Below, piece after piece: positions 1-14,320 of a stretch of DNA of 64,000 bases; position 1 is the stretch's first letter, and each line of letters begins with the position of its first letter. The notes below the pieces were generated by a model. That model saw only the letters and a program-made list of their open reading frames with translations. It had not been told where the DNA came from and searched no databases. The stretch lies in NCBI GenBank assembly GCA_963995525.1, contig OZ023213.1, positions 38,679,449 to 38,743,448 on the forward strand. Direction: 5' to 3'. Source of the stretch: Escarpia spicata. Taxonomy: Eukaryota > Annelida > Polychaeta > Sabellida > Siboglinidae. A program made the position numbers and the translations under genes.

Positions 1-649
1 ACACACGGGTAAGGAAGGGCAAATTCTTATCGTTTGTGTGTAACTAACCAACTAACTAACTAACTAACTAACGAATAGGCTAGAGAAGGCACTCAATGAA
101 AAGCAACCATGAGAGCATATATGATTTAGAATCAGGTACTCAACGACAGACCACATCCACGTCGTAAACCAACTGAAGGAGAAGTGACGAGAATATAATA
201 CCCCGCTCTTCATTGCGTTCGTCGACTACGAGAAGGCTTTCGACTCGGTGCAAACTCAAGCAATATTGACCTCGCGTCAAGAACAGGCTGTAGAAGAGGT
301 GTACATCGAACTCCTGAAAGACATCTACACCACCAGTTAGATGACAGTCCACTTACACAAAGAAAGCAGCAATATCAACATCAAGACAGGAGTACAAGGT
401 GACACTATTTCGCACAAGCAACACTAGAAAGTATATTAGGAAGACTGTTATGGGAAACCAGTGGCTTGAAGATAGACGGAGAATATCTCATTCATATGCG
501 CTTTGCCGACGACGTAAACATATGCGCTACTATAATGCAAGAACTAAAAAAAATGCTGCAGGAGCTAGCTGATGAAAGTGAAATACAACGTCTGAAAATG
601 AACATTTCGAAGACTAAATGATGCTAGAAAACGACACACCAATATATAT
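1..649 (+). pseudogene. Non-LTR reverse transcriptase fragment, copy A
   Basis: Decayed reverse transcriptase fragment. A FVDYEKAFDSV finger motif is readable at 218-250, QGDTIS shortly after, and a catalytic FADD box at 502-513 followed by an alpha-helical stretch. Stops and frameshifts lie between the motifs, so no protein can be made. The YEKAFDSV plus FADD combination is typical of the invertebrate endonuclease-reverse-transcriptase LINEs (RTE or jockey-like; the clade is not certain). The fragment ends in a short AT repeat at about 640-655. The same fragment recurs at 14831-15390 and 25421-25674, where it separates the 10 kb tandem units. The window starts inside a sequence equivalent to the A/B junction, so the array probably continues to the left. 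Confidence 0.8.
41..72. repeat. (AACT)n tetranucleotide repeat
   Basis: About eight tandem AACT units. The equivalent site in the next copy (about 14880) holds fewer units, so it has changed length since duplication. Confidence 0.9.
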
Positions 650-3345
650 ATGGTAAACACAACGCCGGCCAACTACAACACAGTTTCCTTTCTCAACATA
701 TGCTACAGCCAACCAGGGGTGAGAACATGTGTTTTGACTTCACAGAATGTCAAATTATGTGAGCCACTGGGCAGTAGTGATCACAACCAGATACAGTTTA
801 CCATCAAAGTAAAATCAGAAAGAAATAACAAAAAGCAGCTCACGAGACATTTCCACAAAAGAAGATATAAGGAAATGAGGAAATATTTAGTAAAGATAGA
901 CTGGAACAACACACTGAAGAATAAGAATACAGAATGTTGGAATATCTTAAAGAGTAAAATAGAGAGAATCGTCGACAAATTTGTTCCCTTGAAAAACAAG
1001 GGAAACGGTCCAGAAAGAAATACTTAACGAAAGAATCCATTAGACAAATTAACTACAAACAAATTATGTGGAAGTCACATAGATGTATTGGAAATGACGA
1101 ATACTACAACATTTATAAAGAAGCACTAAACCAAGCTACAACTGGAATTCGAAATTCGAAGAGAAGCTACGAACACAAATTAGCTTCTAATATAAAACAA
1201 GAGAGCAAGAGTTGTTATGCATATGTTCCGAGCAAACAGAAATTTCAGAATAAGGTCGGTCCTCTAGAAAATAGTGCTGGAGATATAACATCAGAGGGAT
1301 TCTTAATGGCAGAAGACCTGAATGAGTAGTGTAGGTCAGTGTTCACCAGGGAAGATAATAGTTCACTACCAGTACCAGAGGGGCAGAATCAAACTATTTA
1401 GAAGGGTTAAGTGTAACCTCGGAAATGGTAGCCAAGAAAATTAGGGCTATGGAGGATAATAAATCACATGGAGTGGATGGGATTCCGCCCAATCTACTAT
1501 TATAAATTGTAGAACAAATTAGCATACCACTTGCAACAGTTTTCAACTTTAGAAGAGGGAGTGGTTCCTTTAGAATGGAAAGAAGCAAACATTATACGGT
1601 TATTTAAACAAGGCTAAACAACAAGTGAGTAGTAGTAGTAGTAGTATGTTTTATTTGGAATTGTATAAATCATACATTGAAATATAAACAATCCGTAAAA
1701 CAATTGATAAAATGATATACAATTCCAGGTTGACAGCGGAGCCAATTAAGGCTGTAACCAGTTTGTTTTAATTTTTCCAATATAAGATGATAATGATTAA
1801 GTAAACTAGTCGCCGTCATCCCCAAAATAAATATCAATTATTTCACGTGTATTGGTGTGTTGGTTACGTTGATATAATCATTAGAACATATATGTAAATT
1901 TAATAACATTTATATTAGATGATAAATGTTCACATAAGTAGTCTTGCGAAAAAGCCAAGCTTCAGCTTCAGAGAATTACAGACCCGTGAGTTTAACGTCA
2001 GTGATTTGCAAATTATTAGAAATACTAATTAAAGATCACATGGTGGATTTTCTTGTTAAACACAACTTGTTAAACCCATCTCAACATGGGTTTCTAAAAG
2101 CGAGGTCATGCTTAACAAACGTGTTATGTTTTTTGGAAGATATCACTAAGTGGGTAGACGAGGGATCACCAGTAGATGTCATCTACTTAGATTTTTAGAA
2201 AGCTTTCAACAAAGTGCCACATCAAAGAATACTGCTTAAACTAAAGGCCCATGGCATAGGAAATGCTTTAATTAACTGGATAGAAAATGACTAGTTGACA
2301 GAAGACTACGGGTAATAGTTGATGGGATGGCTTCAAAAATGGAAATCTGTTTTGAGTGGGGTACCACAGGGATCAGTTTTGGGACCTATATTATTCTTAA
2401 CATATATCAACGATTTAGGCGATGATATAACCAGCAAGGTGTTGACATTTGCGGATGTTAAAAAATTGTTTAGAAGGATTAAACGTGATGGTGATAGACA
2501 GTATTTACAAGATGATCTTGACAGATTAATAAAATGGTCTGAAAACTGGCAAATGTTGTTCAATTTGGTAAATGTAAATGCCTCTACACAGCACATGGGA
2601 ACGAAGATGTACAGTATACAATGGAAGGTTTTGTACTAAGTACTACTGTAAAAGAAAAGGACTTTGGGTCAACCATTAGCGCTGATATAAAGGTTTCAGA
2701 GTTTTGCGGTATTGCCGCTTCGAAGGGAAATCCAATCCATGGATTAGTTAGGCGAAATGTAACGTATAAGGAACAATATATAATAATACTGCTGTACAAA
2801 ACAATAGGTAGGCCTAATTTAGAATAGTGTGTTCAAGCGTGGAGGCTATATTGCAGGAAGGACATAGATATGCTACAAAGAGTACGGAGGATATATACAA
2901 AAATGATATCAAAACTGAGGGATCTTAGTTACGAAATACGCCTGAAATATGTGGTTTAACAACACTAGAAACCAGGAGGTTGAGAGGCGATCAGATAGAA
3001 ACGTCTATATTATTGAAAGGTTATGAAAATATTGATAGAACATATGTTTTCCCAGTTAAGATAGAAGGACCAGGGGACATGAAATTACATTAGTAAAGGA
3101 GCAGCGCAGATTAAATTTAAGAAAGTTCTCATTCTCACAAAGGAATGTAAATGAATGGAACACATTATCTCCTGATTGTGTGGTGCTAGTAGCGTGAATA
3201 TGTTTTAAAATAAAATCGACACATACCTTAAAAGGACAGGATACACGTAGATAAAACGTGTTGGACTCTCGATAAGCCAATAGGTTTCCTGCCATCTAGA
3301 CGTAAATTTCTGAATGGAAATGTTGTTATATCTTGTTAAAACCGA
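650..3345 (+). pseudogene. CR1-like LINE, 5'-truncated and decayed
   Basis: Plus-strand remnant of the same LINE family as the minus-strand copy at 41717-46935. Recognisable in order are the end of the endonuclease domain (CEPLGSSDHNQIQFTIKV, 750-810), the linker before the RT, the RT start SENYRPVSLTS (about 1965-2000), the finger motif YLDF-KAFNKVPHQR, GVPQGSVLGPILF (about 2357-2400), a damaged catalytic box reading FADVK where the sister copy has FADDT, and the C-terminal domain to about 3260. The 3' end carries a degenerate TCTTGTTAAA tail near 3335-3345. Many stops, frameshifts and the lost catalytic aspartate make it inactive. An unrelated insertion splits it at 1625-1955. Confidence 0.85.
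1625..1955 (-). mobile_element. Insertion inside the CR1 copy, with (TAG)n end
   Basis: About 330 bp with no counterpart in the related LINE copy interrupt the RT just before SENYRPV. The insert begins on the plus strand with a (TAG)n run at about 1628-1645, as expected for the 3' tail of a short LINE or SINE inserted in minus orientation. No coding capacity is seen and the family is not recognised. Confidence 0.5.
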
Positions 3346-4802
3346 TAATAGATTAAATGTAAAAGTTTACCGAGAATACAGGGGGGGGGACTAAAGGTCA
3401 TTCGCATAAGCGATAAATTCGTGATTTCGAATATTAAATTCTACATTATTAGCTACGGACTTCTCATACTGGTATGCGAACGAAATTAATATTGGGGGCG
3501 CTGAGCCAGAGCTTCAGCACCACTCCATCATCACACTATTGCGCTGTCTCGGATCGTAACACCAGAAGACGGGGGGAGTGCACGTTGTTGAAGATTTTTC
3601 AGCGATGTTCAATTTGTTATCCAGTTATTGAGGCTATCTGAAAACTTCCCTTTGCAACCCCCCTTCAGGCTCGCCAATAAAAAACGTGCAGCCAACAAAA
3701 AACCCACCCAGACTTTCTAAAAACATCAATTTGCACGCTTCACTAAATATTAGGGGGCTAATCATATCTCCAGCCTTCCACTAAAAATACACCACAAAAT
3801 CCACACCTTTCCTTAAATATTCGTGGCTAATGCTATCTCCAGCTTCCGACAAAAAATAGTGCGTGTCACATTCCCCAAGCTCCCCCTGTTTCGACGCCTA
3901 TGAACCAATATATATATATCGTTACACCATTTCAGCAACATTTTAAACAAATGACGTGTTTGGCTTTCCATGCCACATATATTGAATAGACTGGCATCTA
4001 TATATGGACATCCAACAGAAATAAAATCTTACAAAAACCGAACATATTCGATTGACAGTTTACGTATGTTTTCCTTGAAAACATTGAAGTTCCCCATGTT
4101 TGATTTTGGTTTGATTTTTTGCCTACTGGACATCTTAAAACAAAAACAACTGGCTTTTTAACTAAAATGTCTGGGTTTGGTTATCATTGTGTCAATTTCT
4201 ACTGGATTAAAATTGTCTCTACAGCGAAATTAAAGCCGAAAATGTGAAATAAAGTATATTTTCTTGTGGTAAATGTGTAATATACAAAGTAGAGTAAAAG
4301 CACTCTTACTTGAATAAGATATCAGGAGCACCTGCAATAGCGGAACGAAACAAGAGAAAGAAACTCTCCTTTTGTCCGAGATGAAACGATGACAGGTGTG
4401 GCTGCGTTAGCGCGTACTCCGTGTTTTTCGTGGTGCTTTTTCTTGGGTCAGTGCCAGTTTGGGACAATGTGCAGTAGATTGGTTGAGGAATGAATTGATC
4501 GGTTGACATTTGCTTGACATTTCAAAAAAGTTATGTTTAGTCTGTTTTTACATTTACGAGAGCAGTTAGAAAGTCTCCAGACAACGGTATTGCAAATATG
4601 ATATTTCAGGTGCCATGCCTGTTTTTAAACGCGAAAATGTTGACAGTAAGAATAACAACCTAAGCTTTGAAGAAAAAACATAAAAACATATATTATATTT
4701 CAAAGGCCTGGTTTCAGCGTAACATACCGTTAACTAATACGCATAGGACATACAATCAAACATGGGAAGTGTACGTCATAATATTTAATAATGATGCACG
4801 CG
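3346..4802. other. Unassigned DNA with repeat fragments, absent from unit B
   Basis: No gene is supported here. There is a run of nine G at about 3380, a roughly 70-bp direct repeat (copies starting near 3744 and 3814, sharing TAAATATT...GGCTAAT...TATCTCCAGC), and a CCCCTGTTTCGACGCCTATG motif near 3883-3902 that looks like the terminus of an invertebrate transposable element. The rest is AT-rich without good frames. Confidence 0.5.
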
Positions 4803-5025
4803 ATTGAAATAATTAAACAAACTTGATGAAAATTACATTAGTATGATTATGACGATTCTCGTGTAGTCAGCTTAAATACAGTTATAAAAACACGCCTAAT
4901 CGCAGGTAGCGACATATCGTTAATGAAATACAAATCCCGAGGCAAATTTCGATAGAAACAAATATGTTTCATCATAAATGTTTCGAGGAATTTCGGTCTT
5001 GTGATTTTCGTGAAATTTTCCACGA

Positions 5026-5168
5026 TTGGCATACGCACGCACGCAGGCACGCACGCACGGACACACGCGCACGCAACACACACACACATCACACACACGC
5101 GTGCACACACACACATGCACTTACACACACGCACGCACGTATGCAACACACATCACACACACGCGCAA

Positions 5169-5207
<39 letters not shown>
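5026..5207. repeat. CA-rich microsatellite, unit A
   Basis: Compound CACG/CA repeat ending in a pure (CA)n of about 30 bp. The open frames through it encode only Thr-His or Cys-Val repeats and are not genes. Confidence 0.95.
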
Positions 5208-5789
5208 ACATCAAAAAGCGGTGTATGCTGGACGGAGTTGAGTTGGTTGGGTGTTTACAAAACGATATTCAAAAAAGGCACACAGACGAATTAATAACAG
5301 CAAAACGTTAACTGTCGGTAAGCAACAAAAGGTGGGGCATGCCGGTGTCATTTCACGCCTGTAGGAGATGAGTGATTCCACTCGGTGAAAACATAACCGT
5401 TCAACACAAACTAACACGCAATTTAGACATTCGAGTTCAGCAATTACTTTCAACAAATCGGTACTACCTTTAACATTCTATTCAGATTTAACTACGTCAC
5501 ACACTGGTGACACTGTCTTTTTCTGGTAAGCACGTCATTCGCATTAACGTACGTAATTAGTTTCAACAGTTCGTTGTAGAACATCTTTCGTGATCAGACA
5601 ACTCGCATTATGTTTTGATTGAATTTTATATATTTTAGCATACGTCAGCATAATGAGCAATAGAATAGTGGGCATATTATTAGATAATGTCATTATCGTT
5701 CTTCTGGATAAAATAATTGATCTCTACACGGTTTTGGTCTGAATAAACACAGTTTTTTTAAATATCAATGCAATATTCAATATTTATCA

Positions 5790-6146
5790 TCAACACCGAA
5801 TTGTAGAGATTATTCGAATGTCCTTGGTGCGTGTATACTCTATTGTTATTTTAAACAAGTGCTTCTTAAGCGGCGTGCCGTGGCATCTGGATGTGACGTA
5901 ACAAAATCCCCAGTGTACCGCGGAAGTAGAAGAAAAATACCACATATGTAGCGATAAATTGTCAAAAAACCGATAGTTCCAAAAAAGACACATTTCTCTT
6001 AGACACTCGTTTTCATCGACAGGAATACTCTTTCGTTCAAACGGTTTCTGCAGTAGTCTTAAAACAAACTTCCCTAATAAAACATATGTGAGAATATTTC
6101 TAACAAGGCGAGGAAGTATATACAATGTTAATAGCAAATGCAACAA
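5790..6146 (-). CDS. Hypothetical 118-residue ORF, unit A
   Basis: Open frame starting with a hydrophobic N-terminus (MLHLLLTLYILPRL) that could be a signal anchor, then a mixed segment with several Cys and aromatic residues. The family is not recognised. The unit B copy (16406-16762) is open over the same length with one visible substitution (Val to Asp). That says little, because the whole unit is nearly identical. Chance is a real possibility in AT-rich DNA, and no promoter or splice evidence supports it. Confidence 0.15.
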   Translation of the reverse strand: MLHLLLTLYILPRLVRNILTYVLLGKFVLRLLQKPFERKSIPVDENECLREMCLFWNYRFFDNLSLHMWYFSSTSAVHWGFCYVTSRCHGTPLKKHLFKITIEYTRTKDIRIISTIRC

Positions 6147-6524
6147 AATGCATAGAACTTCGTTGGTAGCAGAAACTATAATTCTTCCAGCTTAGTCACC
6201 AGGAAATATAAAAGGAGATGTGCCAAATGCGAACAATCTAAACGTTAAACGAGAAAACCACACAGATTAATTGATATTGAAAATCTAGTTTCATTTGAAT
6301 TTGTTAAATCGCCCAATGCCTTTTTTTTTATCAATAAGATTATTTTGTGCCTATCACCGCCTCGCACTTACGTTACTTGTCGTTCAGCGCCGCTGTTTCA
6401 CATCAAAGCAAACTCTCTAAAGGAGTACAAAAATATCTTATTTAAAAAGACGTGTGAATCACTGTGCTGACGACGTTTTGTTGGCGTCTGGCATTTGCTC
6501 GAGCGGTCGTTCCGCTCCGGTTCT

Positions 6525-6960
6525 TCACACCTGATATATCAAAGCAAACACTGTAATGGAGTACAAAAGAGTCAAACTTAAAATAGTCAAATATATTAAT
6601 GCGTTGACGAAGTTCTCTGCATGCGGTGCGGTCGATGGTAGCAACTGTTTTTCGTAAGTCGAAGATGACGTTTCTAAGTTCTGTATTTCAGTCTGTTCAG
6701 TAATTCTCCAAAAAAGGATAATGTACAGCAACAGTATCGTTTGCAAATCCCAAGAAGTGGTGCGTGCCAATCATGTTCACGTTCAAGTTCCTGAGAGTAT
6801 CTTCGTTCAAATCTACTTCCTGCCATTTTGAATCTTTGGCAGTGTCGATCACCCCAAAGTAACTGTGTATTTCGAAAAACGATAAACCCGTTGGTCCCTT
6901 CTACCGGATTTATATTCCAGGGGAAGTCAACTATCCCACTCATAATCATTGATCACTGAT
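6525..6960 (-). pseudogene. Hypothetical frame, frameshifted relative to unit B
   Basis: Minus-strand sequence equivalent to the 108-residue frame at 17140-17466. One extra A in an A-run near 6712 breaks the frame. The C-terminal part ends with a hydrophobic segment (TILSLTLLYSITVFALIYQV). The product is not recognised, so it is unclear which copy is ancestral or whether either is coding. Confidence 0.2.
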
Positions 6961-7734
6961 AAACCGTTGTCGTGAATTCACAGAACCAATGCGCTCAATC
7001 TACAATAACTCACCGGGGCGCCGCATTAGCTGGTGCCAAACCACTCGCTCTAATAATGGAGTTGGCGTCATCAGCGACTTGTCACATTAGTATTGTTATT
7101 ACTGTAGTTATTGTTAAAAATGTTGCTATTGTTGTTATCGTTATTAGTATTACTATTGAAGTAATAAAACTGTATATTGAGTTTGTAAGGCGAGCTGAAT
7201 TGAAACTGAGTTAATTCAGAAATCGGAGGTAACTCCGTTCTCTTTTGCGCCGTTCGCGTGCAGCCATTGTCTGGCGCGTGCATGCACTGTTCGGTCAATG
7301 GCGCTGGCGACATCCTCCACTGTGCACGGATCGTTCTGTAATCGACAAAAGAAGAGGTGAGGCTTTGTCTGGAGTACATAGAAATCGCATATGCTCTTCG
7401 TCTCGTCAATATAACGCTACTTTGAAGGACTATGCTCGACCGACCTCGGTGCGATTACGTTATAGTGGTCGCCCACAGAGCCACGGTTGGTCAGATCTTA
7501 GTAGAGATACAGAGGTTATAATCCAATTTTAAAACTACACACGTGGATATCATTCAAGTGTCTGTTCCACTTATCCAGTTCAATACAACTTAATACTAAT
7601 ACATTTTTATTTCAACAATAACATTATAATACATGATGTTATGTTTTAATTGTATTCATAATTATTATAGAAAAGGATACATATGAAGTACTTTCCCCTT
7701 TCAAAACAGTAATCACAGTTCTAGTCTGTTATTG
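6960..7734. other. Unassigned stretch before the RT relic
   Basis: No supported gene. It contains a TTATTGTTATTA-type trinucleotide tract (about 7080-7165). Short open frames on both strands (for example 7245-7532) have no recognisable domain. It is duplicated in unit B (about 17575-18348). Confidence 0.4.
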
Positions 7735-8469
7735 TACCTGTTATTAAAGATAAAAATAGACGGGTAAATGACAAAGGTAATTACAGGCCAATATGCCTAT
7801 CTAACATATGTTCCAAGGTAATAGATACTGTGATATTCAACATAATGGAAACATACTTGCAAACTACGCCTCATCAGTTTGGATATAAGCCAAAACATGG
7901 AACGGATCTGTTTGTTTACATTGAAGAAACTATTAAGATTTTACATTAAACATGGTTCAGCTATGCATGTTGCGTTTCTGGATGCGTCAAACGCATTTGA
8001 TTGAGTCAATCGACATAAGCTGTTAACGAAATTAGAACAGCGATACGTACCGAAATATAGTCTAAGAATACTCAGCAAAGAGTTCAATAACCAATGTCTA
8101 TGTATCCGATGGGGATCTACTTACTCGGATTTCTTCTCAGTGGGCAACGGTGTTAAGCAAGGTGGAAAGTTATCCCCTTTATTTTTTAACATTTACATTG
8201 ACAATTTGAGTGTACAACTATACAAACAACATATTGGTTATAGTCTGGGTACTATGTTTGTTAATCATCTGATATACGCTGATGACCTACTTCTATTCGC
8301 TCCTTCCGCCAAGGGACAACAATCTTTATTTGACATATGTTACTCTTATGGGTGTGAGCATGACATTCAGTATAATGCTGATAAATCCCTGGTCATGTAC
8401 TTTGAATCTAGAAATTATAATCTCGCCAGGGAAATGACTTTAGGAGGAAAGAAGTTAAACTTCGAGTAA
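7735..8469 (+). pseudogene. Non-LTR reverse transcriptase relic, unit A
   Basis: RT domain fragment. NYRPICLSNICSKVID, an RT start block, is readable near 7780-7830. After frameshifts, an open segment from about 8134 reads GNGVKQGGKLSPLFFNIYIDNL, then HLIYADDLLLFAPSAKG with an intact YADD catalytic box near 8275-8290, ending at a stop at 8467-8469. The finger region between is disrupted (stop at about 7945 and a frameshift). No endonuclease domain is attached. It is a LINE-derived RT; the exact clade is not resolved. It directly abuts the repeated LINE 5' sequences at 8465. Confidence 0.8.
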
Positions 8470-8820
8470 AGTATTAACGAGGTGCGAGTAAAAACACAGA
8501 CCACGGCTTAGAAATGTGAAATAACCGCTCCCCTAAAGGCCTGGATGGTTGGAGATACCAACACATACCCGGGCAGGGCGTTCCACCAGAAGACAGTGCG
8601 TGGGAAAACAAATCGCTGTATACCTCAATGCGAGCTGAGATAATCTAGTATGTATTTGGATGATAATATATTGTACTGGTGGGGAGCATTGGGGCAAGGT
8701 AGTGGCTACCATTGATGGCAGTCTGTTGGGTTTGGACCCAATACATCAAGGGGAGGCAAGAACGTTGTCTTCTTCTCTCAAGCCACCATGTGTCATATGT
8801 CAGTCTGGATTTTGACGCCG

Positions 8821-8881
<61 letters not shown>

Positions 8882-9260
8882 CACAATTGTGCTGTGCCAG
8901 ATGTGAAGGTGCGAGAAAAAGTATATACAAAGTGCGAGTAAAGTATGAACGATGTGAGAGTAAAAACACAGTCCGCGGCTTAGAAGTGTGAAACAACCGC
9001 TCCCCTGAAGGCCTGGATGGTTGGAGCTACCAACACATTTTCGGGGAGGGCGTTCCACGACAGTGCGTGGGAAAAAAGAATTGCTATATACCTGAATGGG
9101 AGCTGGGATAATCTGATATGTATTTGGATGAACTGGTGGGGACCATTGGCGCAAGGTAGTGGCTACCATTGATGGCAGTCTGTTGGTTTTGGACCCAATA
9201 CATCAAGAGGAGAAAAGACATTTGTCTTCTTCTCTCAAGCCACCCTGTGGCATATATCAC
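8465..9260 (+). repeat. Two tandem LINE 5' monomers, unit A
   Basis: Two direct copies (about 8465-8805 and 8932-9260, period about 470 bp) share GTAAAAACACAG, CCGGGCTTAG-like, AGGCCTGGATGGTTGGAG and TCTTCTCTCAAGCCACC blocks. The second copy runs into the PHD-finger frame. The first contains the start of the same coding sequence (KPPC-x-IC) and then breaks off into a (TG)n tract at 8823-8878. This is the arrangement expected of repeated 5' promoter monomers of a LINE, or of a nested 5' duplication. Confidence 0.75.
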
Positions 9261-9566
9261 AGGGATATTCTAAATAACCACCATGCAATACAATGCAACC
9301 ACTGCTACAACTGGATACACATACACTGCTGTAAAATAAACGACAACGAATACAAAGGATTAATTAATTCATCATGTTCGTGGGTTCCCCCCAAATGCGA
9401 TAGTGTCAACTTCTCAAATTCCTTCTTCAGAAACGCAAACATAAGATTTTCTGAAGCTAATCCTTTTGATCCATTGGATAGTGGCAACCGTAGCCATAAT
9501 GAAATACATCCCAACACAGCCGAAACTCAAGATCCAGTGTTTGGACCAAATTCCCAAACTGCATAA
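9159..9566 (+). CDS. PHD-finger-like LINE protein fragment, unit A
   Basis: Open frame of 135 residues. From about residue 29 it shows a zinc-binding pattern (PPCGIYHRDILNNHHAIQCN, then HCYNWIHIHCCKI, and SSCSWVPPKCD), the PHD-type Cys4-His-Cys3 layout placed at the 5' end of the main ORF in CR1/jockey-related invertebrate LINEs. One expected cysteine reads Tyr (CGIY instead of CGIC) and another reads Pro-Pro-Lys-Cys, so the finger is probably degraded. The stop at 9564-9566 separates it from the endonuclease that follows. The first residues (MATIDGSLL) derive from the 5' monomer, so the true start is uncertain. Confidence 0.7.
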   Translation: MATIDGSLLVLDPIHQEEKRHLSSSLKPPCGIYHRDILNNHHAIQCNHCYNWIHIHCCKINDNEYKGLINSSCSWVPPKCDSVNFSNSFFRNANIRFSEANPFDPLDSGNRSHNEIHPNTAETQDPVFGPNSQTA

Positions 9567-11560
9567 ATCCCTGAACGACCCTGGAAAATCAAACGAAACA
9601 AACTCAGTTCTATTCTGGTAACCACGAACAGCGTCAAGAGCATTGAAAAGACAACCCAATTAAAGGCAACAATCCAGTCAAACAATCCCGACATCATATT
9701 CCAAGTCGTAACCAAAATAGATGAAAACTATCCCACCTACTCATTTCTACCACCAAACGATGATGCTATCAGAAAGGACAGAAATGTCCATGGCGGTGGA
9801 GTACTTATAGCCTTTCGCGAAGACATCGTTGCAGAACCAGTTCCAACCCTTACCTCAAATTGTGACATAGTATGCACAACAAAATTCCACTTTGCATGTA
9901 ACAAATCCATCTACATTCCATCCTATTACCGCCCCCCCCCCCCCCCCCCCAATGACCATCTCCAATCTCTCGAAGCTCTCCATGAACTTTAAAGAACCTA
10001 CACAGATCTGAAAAATCTCCCCCTAACGTAGTCATAGCAAGATATTTTAACTGATTTTCTGACGTCAACTGAGGCAACCAACAAACCACAAGCAATAGAA
10101 CTGCCAGCAAACACAACAAACTCCTAGAAATAATGAGTGAATTTTGATTGCAAAACATGGTGAATGACCCCACACGAATCGATTCTGGCAATATCCTTGA
10201 CCTAAAACTCACTTCAAATGCGTCCATAATCGTCAACAGTCACACCACTCCCGGCATGAGTGATGATGAATCCATAGTGTTTAGTGTCAACCTAAATTCA
10301 GTTCACAACAGAAAACCACTAAACAAAGTATTTCAATACAAATCCGCAGACTGGGGAAAACTTAAAGACGGCATAACCCAATTAAGAACAGAATACTTTG
10401 ACATGGACCCCATTCACTCAACATTAACACAAACTGGATCTTTTTTTCGGACACAACTTGCCACACTGATCAACAATACCATCCCTAGTTGCATCACCAA
10501 CGCAAAAACCCACCTCCCCAGGATAATACGGAAAATAACAAGAATGAAACAAAACGCAACAAAAGCAACAAAATAACTAAGCAATCTGGACTTAATAGCG
10601 ACTTTAAAAATTTCAAAGAACTCCGAAAGCAAGAAAATAAGGCTGCAGCCAAATCTTACAAAGATTACGTAAACGACAACATTTGAGACAGCTTTAAAAC
10701 AAACCCTGAGCAATTCTGGTCATTCATCAACGCAAACAAACGAGAAAACATTGGTATTCTCACATTGCAAGTAAACGAACAACCAATCATCAATGATCGT
10801 GACAAAGCAAATGCACTGAACATCCAATTTACTTCCGTGTTCTCCCAAGAAATCTATCCTATCCCCCAACAAGGACCTTCCCCTTACCCTAATATGCCTA
10901 CTATAGCTGGAGTAATCAAGCAACTGACAAATCTTGACCAAAACAAAGCTACTGGCCCAGATGAACTCCTAGCCAGAGTTATGAAAGAAACTGCACAGGA
11001 AAATGCTCCCATTATAACATACGTCTTCCAACAGTCATACAACACATGCAAACTCCCCCGACGACTGGCTGCAAACACTAGTAACTCCAATACACAAAAA
11101 GCCTTAAATCTGACCCCGCAAACTACTGACCAATACCACTAACATGCACCCTCTGTAAAGTAATTGAACACGTAACGCTAAGTCATATGTGGAAACACCT
11201 GAACGAATACAACATCAGACACAAACTACCCTCCTTAGGAATAACCAGAAACACACAAAATTTGGTCAAATCATTTCTGTCAAACCACAAACAGAGAGTC
11301 TGAGTAAATGGAGTTCTTTCGGACACAACAGGTGGTACATCTGGTGTTCCACAGGGCTCAGTCCTAGAACCAGTCCTCTTCCTACTCTACATAAATGACA
11401 TAAACGAAAACATAAAATCTCACATGCGCGTCTTTGTAGATGATAGCATTATATATCGTAAAATCACCTCCGAAACCGACTATGAAATTTTTCAAACTGA
11501 CCTGATCGAGACAAACGACAAATGTAATTTGACATTTCTAAATGTGTCCAACTCCCAATA
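9567..11560 (+). pseudogene. Endonuclease and RT part of PHD LINE, unit A
   Basis: Continuation of the PHD LINE. The endonuclease remnant reads LKATIQSNNPDIIF, then ENYPTYSFLPPN and HGGGVLIAFREDIVAE. A 19-base C run at 9932-9950 destroys the SYYRPP block. Downstream come a DDESIVFSVNL stretch (endonuclease end), the linker, NALNIQFTSVF, NKATGPDELLARV (RT start), GVPQGSVLEPVLFLLYIND from 11343 (RT domain B) and a box reading FVDDSIIYR at about 11432 in place of FADDTIIY. The 3' end fades out at about 11560. Several stops and frameshifts make it non-functional. It belongs to the CR1/jockey superfamily of target-primed retrotransposons. Confidence 0.85.
9932..9950. repeat. Poly-C homopolymer
   Basis: Nineteen consecutive C within the endonuclease relic, replacing the normal YRPP codons. 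The unit B copy has 17. Confidence 0.95.
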
Positions 11561-11699
11561 ACAAAGAAACTGTGTATGCGCACTCAACTACACTTGTACT
11601 GCTAATATGAGACGGTGTGCAATGTTTGTCTTTCTGTTCCGTACAAACAACAATTTTCAGGCCATTTTGTCTGGCATCTAGCCAATTTCCTCTTAACGC

Positions 11700-11877
<178 letters not shown>

Positions 11878-11879
11878 CA

Positions 11880-13970
<2,091 letters not shown>

Positions 13971-14046
13971 GAACAAGAGAGCGTAGAGTGTCGAGCGGCA
14001 ATATTCATAATGAGTAAAGACAATTGGGAAAGCAGCGTAACGAAGC

Positions 14047-14320
14047 GCAGGCATTTATTATTCCATCAACACATGTGCAGGACCGTCTGTAAACCAATGG
14101 ACTGTGATGTGACTGGCAAACGCGTCAAGTACCGTTGAATTAACTGGGAAAATGAGTTTTGCAGCCAATAGTATTGCTTCAGTTCTCCTGGGACGGTGTG
14201 CTCTCTAGCGCGACCAATTGCATAGACGACACTGTTGCGTTGTTGTACTGTTGTATTTGTTGATAATAGCAGGTATTCCATTAAAGTGTGTAATTTGATA
14301 ATCATATTATAATAAATTAC
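14047..14320 (+). pseudogene. Copy of the 3' end of the cysteine-rich peptide gene, unit A
   Basis: About 270 bp align with 33278-33540, starting near the stop codon of the peptide gene and running through its 3' untranslated region. From 14047 to the TGA at 14136-14138 the alignment has no indels. In this copy the frame reads MCRTVCKPMDCDVTGKRVKY followed by R and a stop, with three cysteines. The 3' poly(A) signal present at 33493 is damaged here (AATAGC). No signal-peptide or pro-peptide exon was found upstream; a 240-bp CA tract lies there instead. Most likely this is a truncated paralogue or a gene remnant. Confidence 0.65.
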
